64,000 nucleotides of DNA from positions 1 to 64,000 of the forward strand of contig JARBJD010000134.1 of the NCBI GenBank assembly GCA_033064195.1, in the 5' to 3' direction. Positions 11,740 through 22,341 of this stretch are shown here, one piece after another. Source of the DNA: Blattamonas nauphoetae. Its lineage: Eukaryota > Preaxostyla > Oxymonadida. A program made the position numbers and the translations under genes. The first letter of the stretch is position 1, and each line of letters starts with the position of its first letter. A model generated the notes under the pieces. That model made no database searches and had not been told where the DNA came from. It was given only the letters and a program-made list of their open reading frames with translations.

Positions 11740-14700
11740 TTACAGATGTGAGGGAGTTGTTTTGATCAGAGGACGAGAGCGAAATCGAAAACGAATCATT
11801 CGTCGACACTGCTCGTCTTGTCGAACAGCTCGGAGAAGATCGCCAATCAGTGCAATCCCGTTTTCGTAGTCCTCCAAAAACGAAGACTGAGAGACAGCCA
11901 CGACGACATAATCAATCACTCCCAACAGAACCATCTCCATCTTCCCTCTTTTATCACTCAAATGAACAAGTCTGGCCAGAAACGCGAGAACGAGGGACAC
12001 GATGGAAGGAACAGGTGATCTAGAGAAGTCAAAGAAGAACAAAACAAACATCAGGAGACGGCACAATCGCGTTGTCAATCCACAGCGAGAGTAGACAGAT
12101 GCAGCTGAAGGTAGGAATCAAAACCAAACAATGGCATACAAGAAGTGTTGAGAATGGGATAGAGCAATCCCAACGCGGTGGCCAGTTGAAAAACATGATT
12201 AATGATATTTTTCTTCGTAGTCTCGGTTGCTGAGAAGAGACGTGGGAGTTGATGTTTCCAAACTGATTTAAGAAGCCATGGTTTCATGATGAGAGTGATT
12301 TCCGGTGAATGAAGAAGGAGTGGGTGATGAAGGAGGTGGAAGGGGGATCTGAACGAGATTGGGAGGCTGAACCAATGGAGCGCGATGATTAAACAAAGAA
12401 GGGAGGTTAAATGATACATGTTTTGCTTTTCGTTTGCGGAAAGCGTCATGAAGAAATACTTGAGGAGTGAAAAGAGTGAGCGGCACTCACCGAAAGGTCC
12501 ACATGTCCCGATGAACATGAACAATAAGACATTAAGAGCTAATCCAGAAGTTTCGGAAGGTGAGATTTGGAGAATTGTGTTCGAGAAGAACTGAATGACG
12601 AGTGGAGGCGGAAAGAATGCATAGAGATTACCTTGGTCCGATAGTAAAGAAGGAGAACCACTTGTTCCGTGAATGATCTTCAATAGCACAATGAATAGTG
12701 TCAGGTCCATTTCCTGGAAATGAAATCCGCGAAAAAAGATCGAGTGAAGACCAACGAATGGTGTCAGGACATGTTTCGACAATAATTCCTCGTCTTGCGA
12801 ATCATCAACGACGAAGAAAGTGCTTGCATCAGATAGAAGAGTTCTCTCAAAAAGGAGTTGCATGAGAAAGGCCTGCCGCTGATGTGATCGGAGATTAATC
12901 GACATGTGACTGAGAAGGAGAAATGGATGAGTGTTGGTTTCGATGAACGCGCTATGGAGGTCTGGAAAGTTCAGGATGGAATCAAAGAGATCTGGCTGTA
13001 GTTGTTGACCAATGTGAAGCGACAGAATGAGATAAAATGTGATGACTACTAATTTATTCACAATATTGTTGTCAAACACTCCATCGACAATTAATGGTCC
13101 GAGTCTTGTTGAAACATGTTGGTTTGTTTCAAAGGACCGGAAAAGAGAGTTGATATACTCGTGGGTGTATATTTCAGAGGAATGCTTTTTGAGTAAGTTC
13201 AGGAAGGTGATCAACATAATAAATATTCGAAAAGATCCCGTGTCCGCTGTAACTATTTCATACAAATCAAAATTCAGGTTCAGAGGAGGGTGTGTTGATT
13301 GAAAGTAATCACGGTTGCCGATCAACCTCGAAATCACACGAAGCAGAAAGAATCGAGCTCCTATTGATCCATCTTTAAAGGCTATCTTGATGTAATCCCA
13401 GTATTGTTGGAGAAAGTTGTACAAGTTCAATCCTTTTCCAATAATCTTGGAGAGAACCGTAGAGGCTTCCAATGTGAGTAATCCATTTTTTGATGTCAGC
13501 AAAGTGACGAGCATGTCCACAAAAGCAGGGATGTCGTCAATGCATTGATCTGGTGGGACAAGATTACACACAGAATTGCATCGATTGAGTGATTTGACCA
13601 GAGATTCATCATCTTCATCGAAGAGCGACACGGAGAATCGTTCAGTCACATCGAAGATCTCATCTTCCTCGAAGGGATCTATATTGAAGGCGTCTGGTGG
13701 GATGGTGGGGTCGGTGATGGTGTGGGCGATTGGTGGAGCTGATAGCAGCGAGTGGAGAAGCGTGACAATCGCCATGGCTTCGTCACTGTCTGCCGCAGAG
13801 TGGAGACGAGCGGACAGGGAATGGGTGATGACGCTCACTGAGTCGAGAAAGAGAGGGTCGGTGTCTTCAGAGGGAGGGAGTTCTGTTTGGAGTGTGATGA
13901 AGTCAGAGGTGGATTCGTCCGAGTTGACACATGTTGATTGTGAATCGTCAGATTGGACTGATCTGTGAGTGGACGGATGGAGTGACCCAAACTCTGATCC
14001 GACCTCCTGCGTTGCGATTGATTCGTCATCCGGAGTTTGTTTGAACAGTGGGTTGGTGTGATCGTTCATGGTGGTGGGTTCAAGTACAGTAGTTGTTGAA
14101 GAGGAGACTGGAAGCAAAGGGTTAATTTTGGGAATGATTCGTTTTTGATATTTCGATTGGAGTTCAGCAAGTGTCTCTCTGAACATTGGGTCTCGGAGAA
14201 TGGAAATAGCTGTCTGGGGAACGATCACAATGAAATGAAGAAAGTGTAGATACCACATTTTGGGGGATTTTGTCCGGTTTATCCTTCAAAATATCTATGA
14301 ATCTGAGTTTTGTATGTGTTTTTGAGAAAACTAAGGGTGAAATATTTGGGTCGTATGAAGTTTCTATCAGAATCTTCGAGTGTTCAGAAGGGCCTCCGTC
14401 TTCATCAAAAATGGCTGACGGTCTCAGTTGACCACATGATGGATCCACTTCAGCCAGAATCCGGCAGAAGAATGTCCAACCTTTGGTTTTTGGTGTGTCT
14501 CCAGGGCATGATCGATACGCAGCCAAATCGATGGTCTGTTCGACAAGATGAGGAAGTCGATCAAGAGGAAGTTTCGGATTGATATTTTCAGATTGGAAAA
14601 ACGAGTTCAGAAGTGATATCACAATATTGTTGGTGCGGTCAAGAGCCAAGTCCAGATTCCGTGTGAGAAGGAGAAAATATTTTTGAAGTATGTTAAAAAT

Positions 14701-15321
14701 ATTTATGAATAGGTTAAAAAAGGTATGTAGATCGGCATCACATACAGGGTGTCGTGGCTGGTCATTCATCGATTTGAACTGACCCATTGACCTCGATCAA
14801 ACATCTGAACAGGGGACAAATCATTTCAGAATTCGAACAATAACTTTCTTTCAAGCGCAACATATCAGTCGTCATAATAAAAGTTTCAATGTGAAGTGTG
14901 GTATGTTGGTAACGGGTTTATCCGACTTAACGGGTTTATCCGGGGACTATCATTCCTTCAACAAACCACTCCAAATATGTCTGAACCGAGAAAAAGACAA
15001 ATGAAATCCTCAAAAAAGGAAAAGTGAGACTGTCCAAGGAATTTCATTGTTGGTTTCGATCGCTTCGCCAACGTGATCGGAGAGTTTTGTCAGGGTTCTT
15101 TGTGGCGCTTGGGATGACAATGATATATCAACACCTTGCAAATAGGGAGACGTAAGAAGTGGAAGTATTGATGGTGGTGATGATGAGGGTTGACTGTTCA
15201 CAGTTTCAGGCTCTGAGTTCGATGGTGGATGTTGCTTCGTCTCATTCTGAGTTGTTCTGGAAGATGGAAGTGACAATCCCACGGAATTCAGATAAGATGT
15301 GTCTGGTGATGTTGATAACAT
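11740..15321 (-). pseudogene. Array gene C: damaged copy, exon 2 largely replaced
   Basis: Exon 1 (from 15321, LSTSPDTSYLNSVGL), exon 4 (about 14240-12160) and exon 5 (about 12125-11740) are intact and homologous to units A, B and D. Exon 2 starts normally (LEWFVEGMI) but after about 10 codons runs into unrelated DNA at about 14950-14737. That DNA has also removed the start of exon 3, so the kinase-like VLIDDTGTIRI segment is lost. A methionine at 14787 (MGQFKSMNDQPRH) could open a shortened product. I call it a pseudogene, with the caveat that a rearranged transcript may exist. Confidence 0.65.
14737..14950. other. Unrelated replacement patch inside array gene C
   Basis: About 210 bp here have no counterpart in units A, B or D, where this position holds the 3' part of exon 2, intron 2 and the start of exon 3. 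The right edge contains two copies of AACGGGTTTATCCG about 18 bp apart. No terminal inverted repeat or obvious target duplication was found, so the patch may be filler DNA from repair or a worn insertion remnant. Confidence 0.55.
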
Positions 15322-15766
15322 CACTTTAGGAACGTTTTGGTTTTGTAAAGACGCGAGATTAGTTGACGAAATGAACAGCGAGAAATAGGGCCTGTCTGGA
15401 ACCTAATACGACTTGAAGGTTGGATAAAAAAGAGGAGATACGTGAGTAGCAGTAGGTAAGAAGTGATAATGTTGAAATAGAACGATGGATAATCCAAATT
15501 CAAGAAGACCCACAAACTTGGGCCGATCTCGAAGACACAAGTCCAAGTCCTCGGATCAAGCGGTGAATTGATGATACAAAGTCAGTCGTCAACCTTCGGC
15601 AGAAACAATGCGGAAAACAGTCAGATTTACCTGAAAAGTCGCTCCTTGGAAAAAACTGATGATTATCAGGAAAGAGCTCTCTCCTCAATGCGAAGAGAGG
15701 CTGAATAAGTGGTAACAACGAACCTCATCGTCAACGAAATACAAAACCGACACAAAACGCTCTAAC

Positions 15767-16234
15767 TTAATCTTGGCTGATCGTCTGACCAATTCCCACC
15801 TGATTCACTTGACAAAGGGGATTTTGCTTGAACTCCACAGACTGTGCCACTGGCTGCACACACACATTAGGACCTTGAGCCCACTGCTGTGGATACCCTG
15901 TCTGTGGAAGGTGCTGACCCTGATATTGTGCGGCAGGTCGGTAAGTGTCTTTCGGTTGGACTTCGATGTCGCTGTATTCCTTCGACTTTCGACGCCCACA
16001 TCCGCAAGCCACACAGCATCCACAACAGCAGCAGACACAAGTCACTGTGACCAGCACGCCAAGCACAACACAACTTCCAATACCGATTCCAGTAAGAATG
16101 TGATGGAAAGCAATCCCAGCTGGGTTCGTCCATTCATCCTTCAGTGAGAGTTGGAGGCAAATGTGCTGATTCTTCATCAGCCTTCTTCCATTCTTCAGAC
16201 AAGCTGGACTGGCGGTCGAGGTTGTCATCTTCAC
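15767..16234 (-). pseudogene. 3' fragment of beta-helix surface protein: transmembrane and tail (unit C)
   Basis: It retains HILTGIGIGSCVVLGV, the CCCCGCC cluster and the cytosolic tail (SDIEVQPKDTYRP) and ends near 15767. The upstream reading (CLKNGRRLMKNQHICLQL) matches unit B rather than D, while the tail SDIEVQPKDTY matches D. This is another sign that neighbouring units have exchanged sequence. Confidence 0.65.
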
Positions 16235-16412
16235 GACCGAACCAGACTTAATTTGACTTTCTTCTCAGCGTTTCTCAGATGGACCACTTTTCAGCTTCGT
16301 GGGCTGGTTGTCCGAAGTTCGTCTCGGAAAGCGCGGATCTGTACCGAGAACAGCGTCACACACCAGTCGTGGAACCAATCCCTGTGTTTCAGAGGCGAGT
16401 GAGTAGCAGAGA

Positions 16413-19400
16413 TCAATAGATGAGAGCGAAATCGAAGAGAATCATTCGTCGACACTGCTCGTCTTGTCGAACAGCTCGGAGAAGATCACCAATCAGTGCA
16501 ATCCCGTTTTCGTAGTCCTCCAAAAACGAAGACTGAGAGACAGCCACGACGACACAATCAATCACACCCAACTGAACCATCTCCATCTTCCCTCTTTCAT
16601 TACTCACTTGAACAAGTCTGGCCAGAAACGCGAGAACCAGCGACACGATGGAAGGAACAGGCGATCTGGAGAGATCAGAAACAAACGAAACAAACATCAG
16701 GAGACGGCACAATCGGCTTGTCAATCCACAGCGAGAGTAGACAGATGCAGCTGAAGGTAGGAATCAAAACCAAATGATGGCAAACAAGAAGTGTTGAGAA
16801 TGGGAGAGAGCAACCCCAACGTGATGGCCAGCTCAGAAACATGAAGAATGATATCGTTCTCCATGGGCGCGGTTGCTGAGAAGAGAATTTTGATTTGTAC
16901 ATCCCATCTTTGTTGGAGATCCCAAGGATTGATGTTTGATGCGATGTCAGGAAAGTGAGAGATGATGTGTGGGAGGAGGAGGAAAGGGGATTTGAATGAA
17001 AGTGGGAGGCTGAACCAATGGAGTCCGATGACAATTAACAAAAATATGTTCATGCGGCTCATGTTTTGCTCAGGTTCGTTGTTGGGAAGTGAGGCGAGGA
17101 GAGACTTGATGAGTGAAAAGAGTGAGCGGCATTCACCAAATGGTCCACATGTTGCCAGGAAGGGGAGCAAGAACTGAGAAATGGCAAATTCAGTCAGCTT
17201 GAGAGATGGCAATTGGATGATCAGATTTGAGTAGAATTGAATGATGAGGGGAGGAGGAAATAGAGCATAGAGATGAAAGTGATCCAACAGATAATCACCA
17301 GAATCATCAATAAAATTATGGATTGACAGTATGAGAGATTGTGGATTCACATGGTATGGTTGGGGATGAACACCTCGAAGAAAGAGTGAATGAAGACCAA
17401 CCAAGGGTGTTTGGAGATATTCAGAGAACAAGTCCTCGTTTTGTGAAGTATCAACGAGGTAGAAGGTGCTGGGATCAGAGCGAAGAGTTTGTTCAAAAAG
17501 GAGTTGCATCAGACAGGCCTGCTGCTGATGCGAGCGGATATTGATCGACGTGTGATTGAGGAGGAATGACGGAAGAATGTTGGTTTTTTGGAACGCGCTG
17601 TGGAGGTTTGGGAAGGTCAGGATGTAATCGAAGAGATCTGGCTGCAGTTGATGACCAAAGTGAAGCGACAGATCGAGACAAAACGTGATGAATGACGAAA
17701 TGATGTTAGAATGTTGAAGCATCCCTTCATCGACTATGTATTTCCAGATTCGGGCTGAAGCATGCTGTTTTTCTTCGAATGACAGGAGAAGAGAGTTGAG
17801 ATAGTTGGAAGTGTAGTATGGATGCAAGTGAATTGTGACATTGAGCAGGAAGAGGAGCGATACGTAAAACGATCGAAATGATGCAGTGTCTCCTGAAGCA
17901 ATCCCGTCCAAGTCAAAATCCTTGTAAAGATTCGGATGAGTCGAGCGAACACCTTGATGGTTGCATCGCCACAACGTTACCACATGGATCAGTGTCATTC
18001 GAGCTCCAATAGACCCATCTCGAAAGGCTGTTTTGATTTCATTCCAGTGGTTCTGGAGAAATTCTCGGAAATCAAGTGTTTGAGACAGCAGTTCGCTGAG
18101 AATATTTGATGCAGCATCCGTAACTGAGGGGGATGTTGATGTCAGTGACGTGATGAGCATGTCAACAAAAGCAGGAATGTCGCTAATACACTGATCTGGT
18201 GGGACAAGCTCACACATGCGACTGCAACGTGTGAGTGATTTGAACAGAGATTCATCATCCTCGTCGAAGAGTGTAACGGAGAATCGTTCAGTCACATCGA
18301 AGTTCTCATCTTCCTCCAAGTCATCTTCACCCATTATGTGTTGTGGAACGCGTTGGTTGATGATGGTGCGGGCGATTGGCGGAGCTGACAGGAGCGAGTG
18401 GAGAAGCGAGATCATCGCCATGGCTTCGTCGCTTTCTGTCGCGGAGGGGAAACGAGCGGACAGGGAGTGGTTGATTGTGCTCGCTGGCTCGATCAGAAGA
18501 GGGTCGGTGTCTTCAGAGGGAGGGAGGTCTGTCTGGAGTGTGATGGAGGCAGAGGTGGATTGGTCCGAGTTGACACATGTTGAGTGAGAATCGTCAGACT
18601 GAACTGATTTCAGAGTGGATGGGTGGAGCGATCCAAACCCCGATCTGACCTCCTGCGTTGCGATTGACTCGTCATCCGGAGTTTGTTTGAACTGTGGGTT
18701 GATTTGATCATCCCTGGTTGTGGATGGCATAGCCTTATCTGGTGAAGACGAGACTGGAAGCAAAGGGTTAATTTTGGGAATGATTCGTTTTTGATATTTC
18801 GATTGGAGTCGAACAAGTGTCTCTCTGAAAACTTTTTCTCGGATAAATGAAAGACCTGTCTGGGAAACGAACAATGTGAAAAGAAGAAAGTGCAGATACC
18901 ACGTTTTGAGGAATTTGGTCTGGAATATCATCCAGAATCGCCAAGAATGTTGTTTTAGCTTTCACATTGTCAAGAGCCGGTTTAGAAATATCTGCGTCGG
19001 GTGAAGTTTCTATCAGATTCTTTGAGTGTTCAGAAGGGCCTCCGTCTTCGTCAAAAATGGTTGATGGTCTCAGTTGACCACATGATGGATCCACTTCAGC
19101 CAGAATCCGGCAGAAGAACGTCCAACCTTTGGTTTTTGGTGTGTCTCCAGGACAGTTTCGATACGCAGCCAAATTGATGGTCTTTTCGACGATATGAGGA
19201 AGTCGATGAAGGGGAACATTCGTATTGATATCTTCAGATTGGAAAAACGAGTTCAAAAGTGATATCACAATATTTTTGGTGCGGTCAAGAGCCAAGTCCA
19301 GACGTGGCGTGAGTAGGAGAAAAGAGTCTTGGAGCTTTTCTAAAATTGTCTCGAATAAGTCTATATACGTCTTTAGATCAGCAGAGAAGGTTGGAGTGAC

Positions 19401-19951
19401 AATGGTGAGCGGTGAGGGAGGAGAGAGTGGCGACGGATCTGAGATGCGAGAAACACAGTGATAGAGGAGGAGAATGAACACAAACTGATCCGAATTGTTC
19501 CTGTATCATCAATCATAACATCATCCGCGGTGAGAGCAGATTGGCAAGGATGATGTTTCAGTCGTGAATCCAATCCAATCATTCCCTCCACAAACCATTC
19601 CAACATTGTCTAAGCCGAGAAAAAGACAAAGAAAATTCTCAAAAAAAAGAAAAGTCAGACATTCCAAGGAATTTCCTTGCTGGTTTCGATCGCTTCGCCA
19701 ACGTGATCGGAGAGTTTTGTCAGCGTTCTTCGTGAGGCCTGGGACGACAATGACACATCAAAATCCTGCAAATAGGACGACGTAAGAAGTGGTAATATTG
19801 ATGGTGGTGATGATGAGGGTTTGATATTCACGGTTTTAGGCTCGGGGTTCGATGATGGAAGTGGCTTCGTCGACTTCTCACTTGTTTTGGAAGATGGAAG
19901 TGACATTCCCACAGAATTCAGATAAGATGTGTCTGGTGATGTTGATGACAT
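16413..19951 (-). CDS. Array gene D: large cytosolic protein with kinase-like remnant, five exons, 1,120 aa
   Basis: This is the best-defined copy. Exons are 19951-19661, 19609-19486, 19438-18903, 18859-16786 and 16750-16413 (3,363 nt), and introns are 51, 47, 43 and 35 nt with GT-AG ends and pyrimidine-rich 3' parts. Exon 2 carries LTADDVMIDDTGTIRI, kinase-like without catalytic residues. Exon 3 has the conserved WTFFCRILAEVDPSCGQLRP block. The C-terminal exon encodes SQSSFLEDYENGIALIGDLL. In units C and D, but not A and B, a GT in the final exon (CAGTGTCGACG) could pair with a downstream AG to give an alternative C-terminus. Neighbours are the complete surface gene upstream and the unit C tail downstream. 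The function is unknown. Confidence 0.78.
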
Positions 19952-20395
19952 CTCTTTAGGAACGTTTTGGTTTTGTAAAGACGCGAGGCAGTTGACGAAA
20001 TGAACAGCGAGAAATAGGGCCTGTCTGGAACCTAATACGACTTGAAGGTTGGATAAAAAAGAGGAGATACGTGAGTAACAGTAGCTAATGAGCGATAATG
20101 CTGAAATAGAACGATGGATAATCCAAATTCAAGAAGACCCACAAACTTGGGCCGATCTCGAAGACACAAGTCCAAGTCCACAGTTCAATTGATGAATGGA
20201 TGTTATGGAATCAGTCGTCAACGTTCTGCAGAAACAATGCAGAAAACAGACAGATTTACCTGAAGAGTCTCTCATTGGTAAAACCTGATGATTAACAGGA
20301 AATAGCACTCTCCCCAATGCGAAGAGAGGCTGAATAAGTGGTAACAACGAACCTCTTCGTCAACAAAATACAAAACCAACACAAAACACCCTAAC
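19952..20395. other. Unit D spacer between surface gene and array gene D
   Basis: No coding signal is seen. The first 130 bp are nearly identical to the unit C spacer (15349-15480), more so than the flanking genes, which suggests recent sequence exchange. It presumably contains the promoter of the array gene and the 3' untranslated part of the surface gene. Confidence 0.5.
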
Positions 20396-22177
20396 TTAAT
20401 CTTTGCTGATCGTCTGAGCTGTCCCAACCTGATTCGCTGGACAAAGGGGATTTTGCTGGAACTCCACAGGCTGTGTCACAGGCTGTACAAACACATTGGG
20501 ACCTTGAGCCCACTGCTGTGGATACCCTGTGTGCGGAAGGTACTGGCCTTGATATTGAGGGGCAGGTCGGTAAGTGTCTTTCGGTTGGACTTCGATGTCG
20601 CTGTATTCCTTCGACTTTCGACGCCCACATCCGCAAGCCACACAGCATCCACAACAGCAGCAGACACAAGTCACTGTGACCAGCACGCCAAGCACAACAC
20701 AACTTCCAATACCGACTCCAGTCATGATCCGATGGATAGCAAGCCCAGCTGTGTTCGTCCAGTCGATGTGGTTGTTGAAGGGACGGATCGACACTCTGTT
20801 CTTTCTCGAGGTGCTTGTGCAGTTTTCAAAGTTCGCTTTCGAAACTGAATATGTTGTCGAAATAGAGTATGAGAACAACACATCCATTCCATAACGCGAA
20901 CCAGCCCAGTTCGAGTCGAACTTCACTTGCTTGAATGCGAACGACGCCCCATCACAATTCTCAAAGTTGAAAACGCCGCCCTGACTGCTCGAGTGGCACT
21001 TTGCGAATCGTCCGTTTGAAACTTCGACCGATTTTGGGACTTCGACGAACACAACTCCTCCTTCCAGTTCTGATTTGGAGTGCACGACATCCACGTTCAG
21101 CATGTCGATTCGGTCGATCTCCCCATAAACACAAAATAACCCGCCGCGATCACGAGCATATGTGTATTCGAAGGAGCATTGGTCCATCGTGAGATTTCTG
21201 CATTCCCTCGCAAAGATCCATCCTCCGCTTCCCTTCAAAGCAGATGAATTATGGGCATTGCTGTTGGTGATATACAGTTGGGAGCTGTTGTGTGGAAGGT
21301 AGAGAAATCCACCGTGTCTCCAGAAATCTGTAGTTGTCGTGTTTCGAGTCTCACACCATTCCAGTCGAACAACAATGTCTGACGCAAACTCCACGTTGTC
21401 CGAGAAGCGAACAGCATTGTCCACATTGTGGATAATCACTGAGCGAAGGTTCAGTTTCGAAGCTTGAACGCCAAACACCACAACTCCGCTCAACGGTGCT
21501 GTGACGTTTTCGAATCGGGAATCTTCAAATGATACTGCGCGGTTCGGTACGCCCTCAATCTTTGTTTCTGGAAGGTCACCAGTTTCTGTGCATGTGATGT
21601 CTTTGAATCTGGTTGTGGACATCGAAACGGTCAACACGTCTGGGCCTGCAAGAATCGGTTTCTGGGCTTGTACATCGATACGTTCAAAGTATGAGTTGGA
21701 CACAGAAAGGGAGAGGTTGGTGTCAGTTTCATCCACAATGCCGCGGATGAGTGATTCGGTGAAGATGAGATCTGTGAACATGCAGCTGTCAATGATCAGA
21801 CGACTATTTGATCCTTCCATGATCGGATGAGACAGGGCGCCATGGTAATACCAGCAGCTGGTGAGATTTAAGGTGGATTGGGTCGCACTGGCAAAGATCG
21901 ATGCCTGTGACGGAATCAGCGTGATTGACACGAATGTGATCGAGGAATCCAACAATTCCAATGCCATTTCGTTGTATTCACGAAGATCAATGTAGACATG
22001 ATCTTCAACTCCGTAGAATGTGATGTTTCGATTGGTGAGACGGAGATCGGTGGCGAAATAATAGCCTGACTTCAATTCAATCATGGTGGCATCATCTTTA
22101 TAGTCATTGACCACATCTGCCAGATTGACGCTGGTGGAACACAAACTGGTCACAAAGCAAGCGAACGAGATGAACAT
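20396..22177 (-). CDS. Type I membrane surface protein with parallel beta-helix-like ectodomain, 593 aa
   Basis: An N-terminal signal peptide (MFISFACFVTSLCSTS) is followed by about 460 residues of short strands with recurrent N/S/C steps (for example FYGVEDHVYIDL, NSYFERIDV), typical of right-handed parallel beta-helix proteins related to the Pmp/BspA-like families of parasitic and gut protists. A single membrane helix lies at about 485-507, then a run of cysteines (CCCCGCCVACGCG) likely to be palmitoylated, then a Pro/Gln/Tyr-rich cytosolic tail with SDIEVQPKDTYRP and a C-terminal SKD. It probably acts at the cell surface in adhesion or recognition. It reads as a single exon of normal family size. 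Three truncated tails of the same gene recur in the array to its left. Confidence 0.8.
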   Translation of the reverse strand: MFISFACFVTSLCSTSVNLADVVNDYKDDATMIELKSGYYFATDLRLTNRNITFYGVEDHVYIDLREYNEMALELLDSSITFVSITLIPSQASIFASATQSTLNLTSCWYYHGALSHPIMEGSNSRLIIDSCMFTDLIFTESLIRGIVDETDTNLSLSVSNSYFERIDVQAQKPILAGPDVLTVSMSTTRFKDITCTETGDLPETKIEGVPNRAVSFEDSRFENVTAPLSGVVVFGVQASKLNLRSVIIHNVDNAVRFSDNVEFASDIVVRLEWCETRNTTTTDFWRHGGFLYLPHNSSQLYITNSNAHNSSALKGSGGWIFARECRNLTMDQCSFEYTYARDRGGLFCVYGEIDRIDMLNVDVVHSKSELEGGVVFVEVPKSVEVSNGRFAKCHSSSQGGVFNFENCDGASFAFKQVKFDSNWAGSRYGMDVLFSYSISTTYSVSKANFENCTSTSRKNRVSIRPFNNHIDWTNTAGLAIHRIMTGVGIGSCVVLGVLVTVTCVCCCCGCCVACGCGRRKSKEYSDIEVQPKDTYRPAPQYQGQYLPHTGYPQQWAQGPNVFVQPVTQPVEFQQNPLCPANQVGTAQTISKD

Positions 22178-22341
22178 TCTATCAAAAGCAGTAAATTATG
22201 GTTTTTTAATTCATTCCCAAATTCTATGGGTGAGTGTTTCTATTTCACCCTTGAATATTGATTATCGATCTATTGTTCTATTTTTCAGCAATAAATCATG
22301 ACAGCAGAGCCTAAAACAATAACGCATTGTTTTCCTAATCA

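Larger units (their letters stand above)
2316..20848 (-). repeat. Four-unit tandem array of gene plus surface-protein tail (units A-D)
   Basis: Each unit of about 4.6 kb (periods about 4,660, 4,572 and 4,703 bp measured at a shared CCACTTTTCAG anchor at 2350, 7009, 11581 and 16284) holds one five-exon gene of about 1,120 codons and a 3' piece of a beta-helix surface gene. Units start near 2316 (A), 6976 (B), 11550 (C) and 16250 (D). Unit A begins with a base-for-base match to the start of unit B (from 2316 and 6976, ATTCGACCAG). Unit B lacks roughly 170 bp of the spacer found in A, C and D. Unit D alone joins a complete surface gene, so the ancestral locus was probably surface gene followed by large gene, expanded leftward by tandem duplication. 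Confidence 0.9.
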
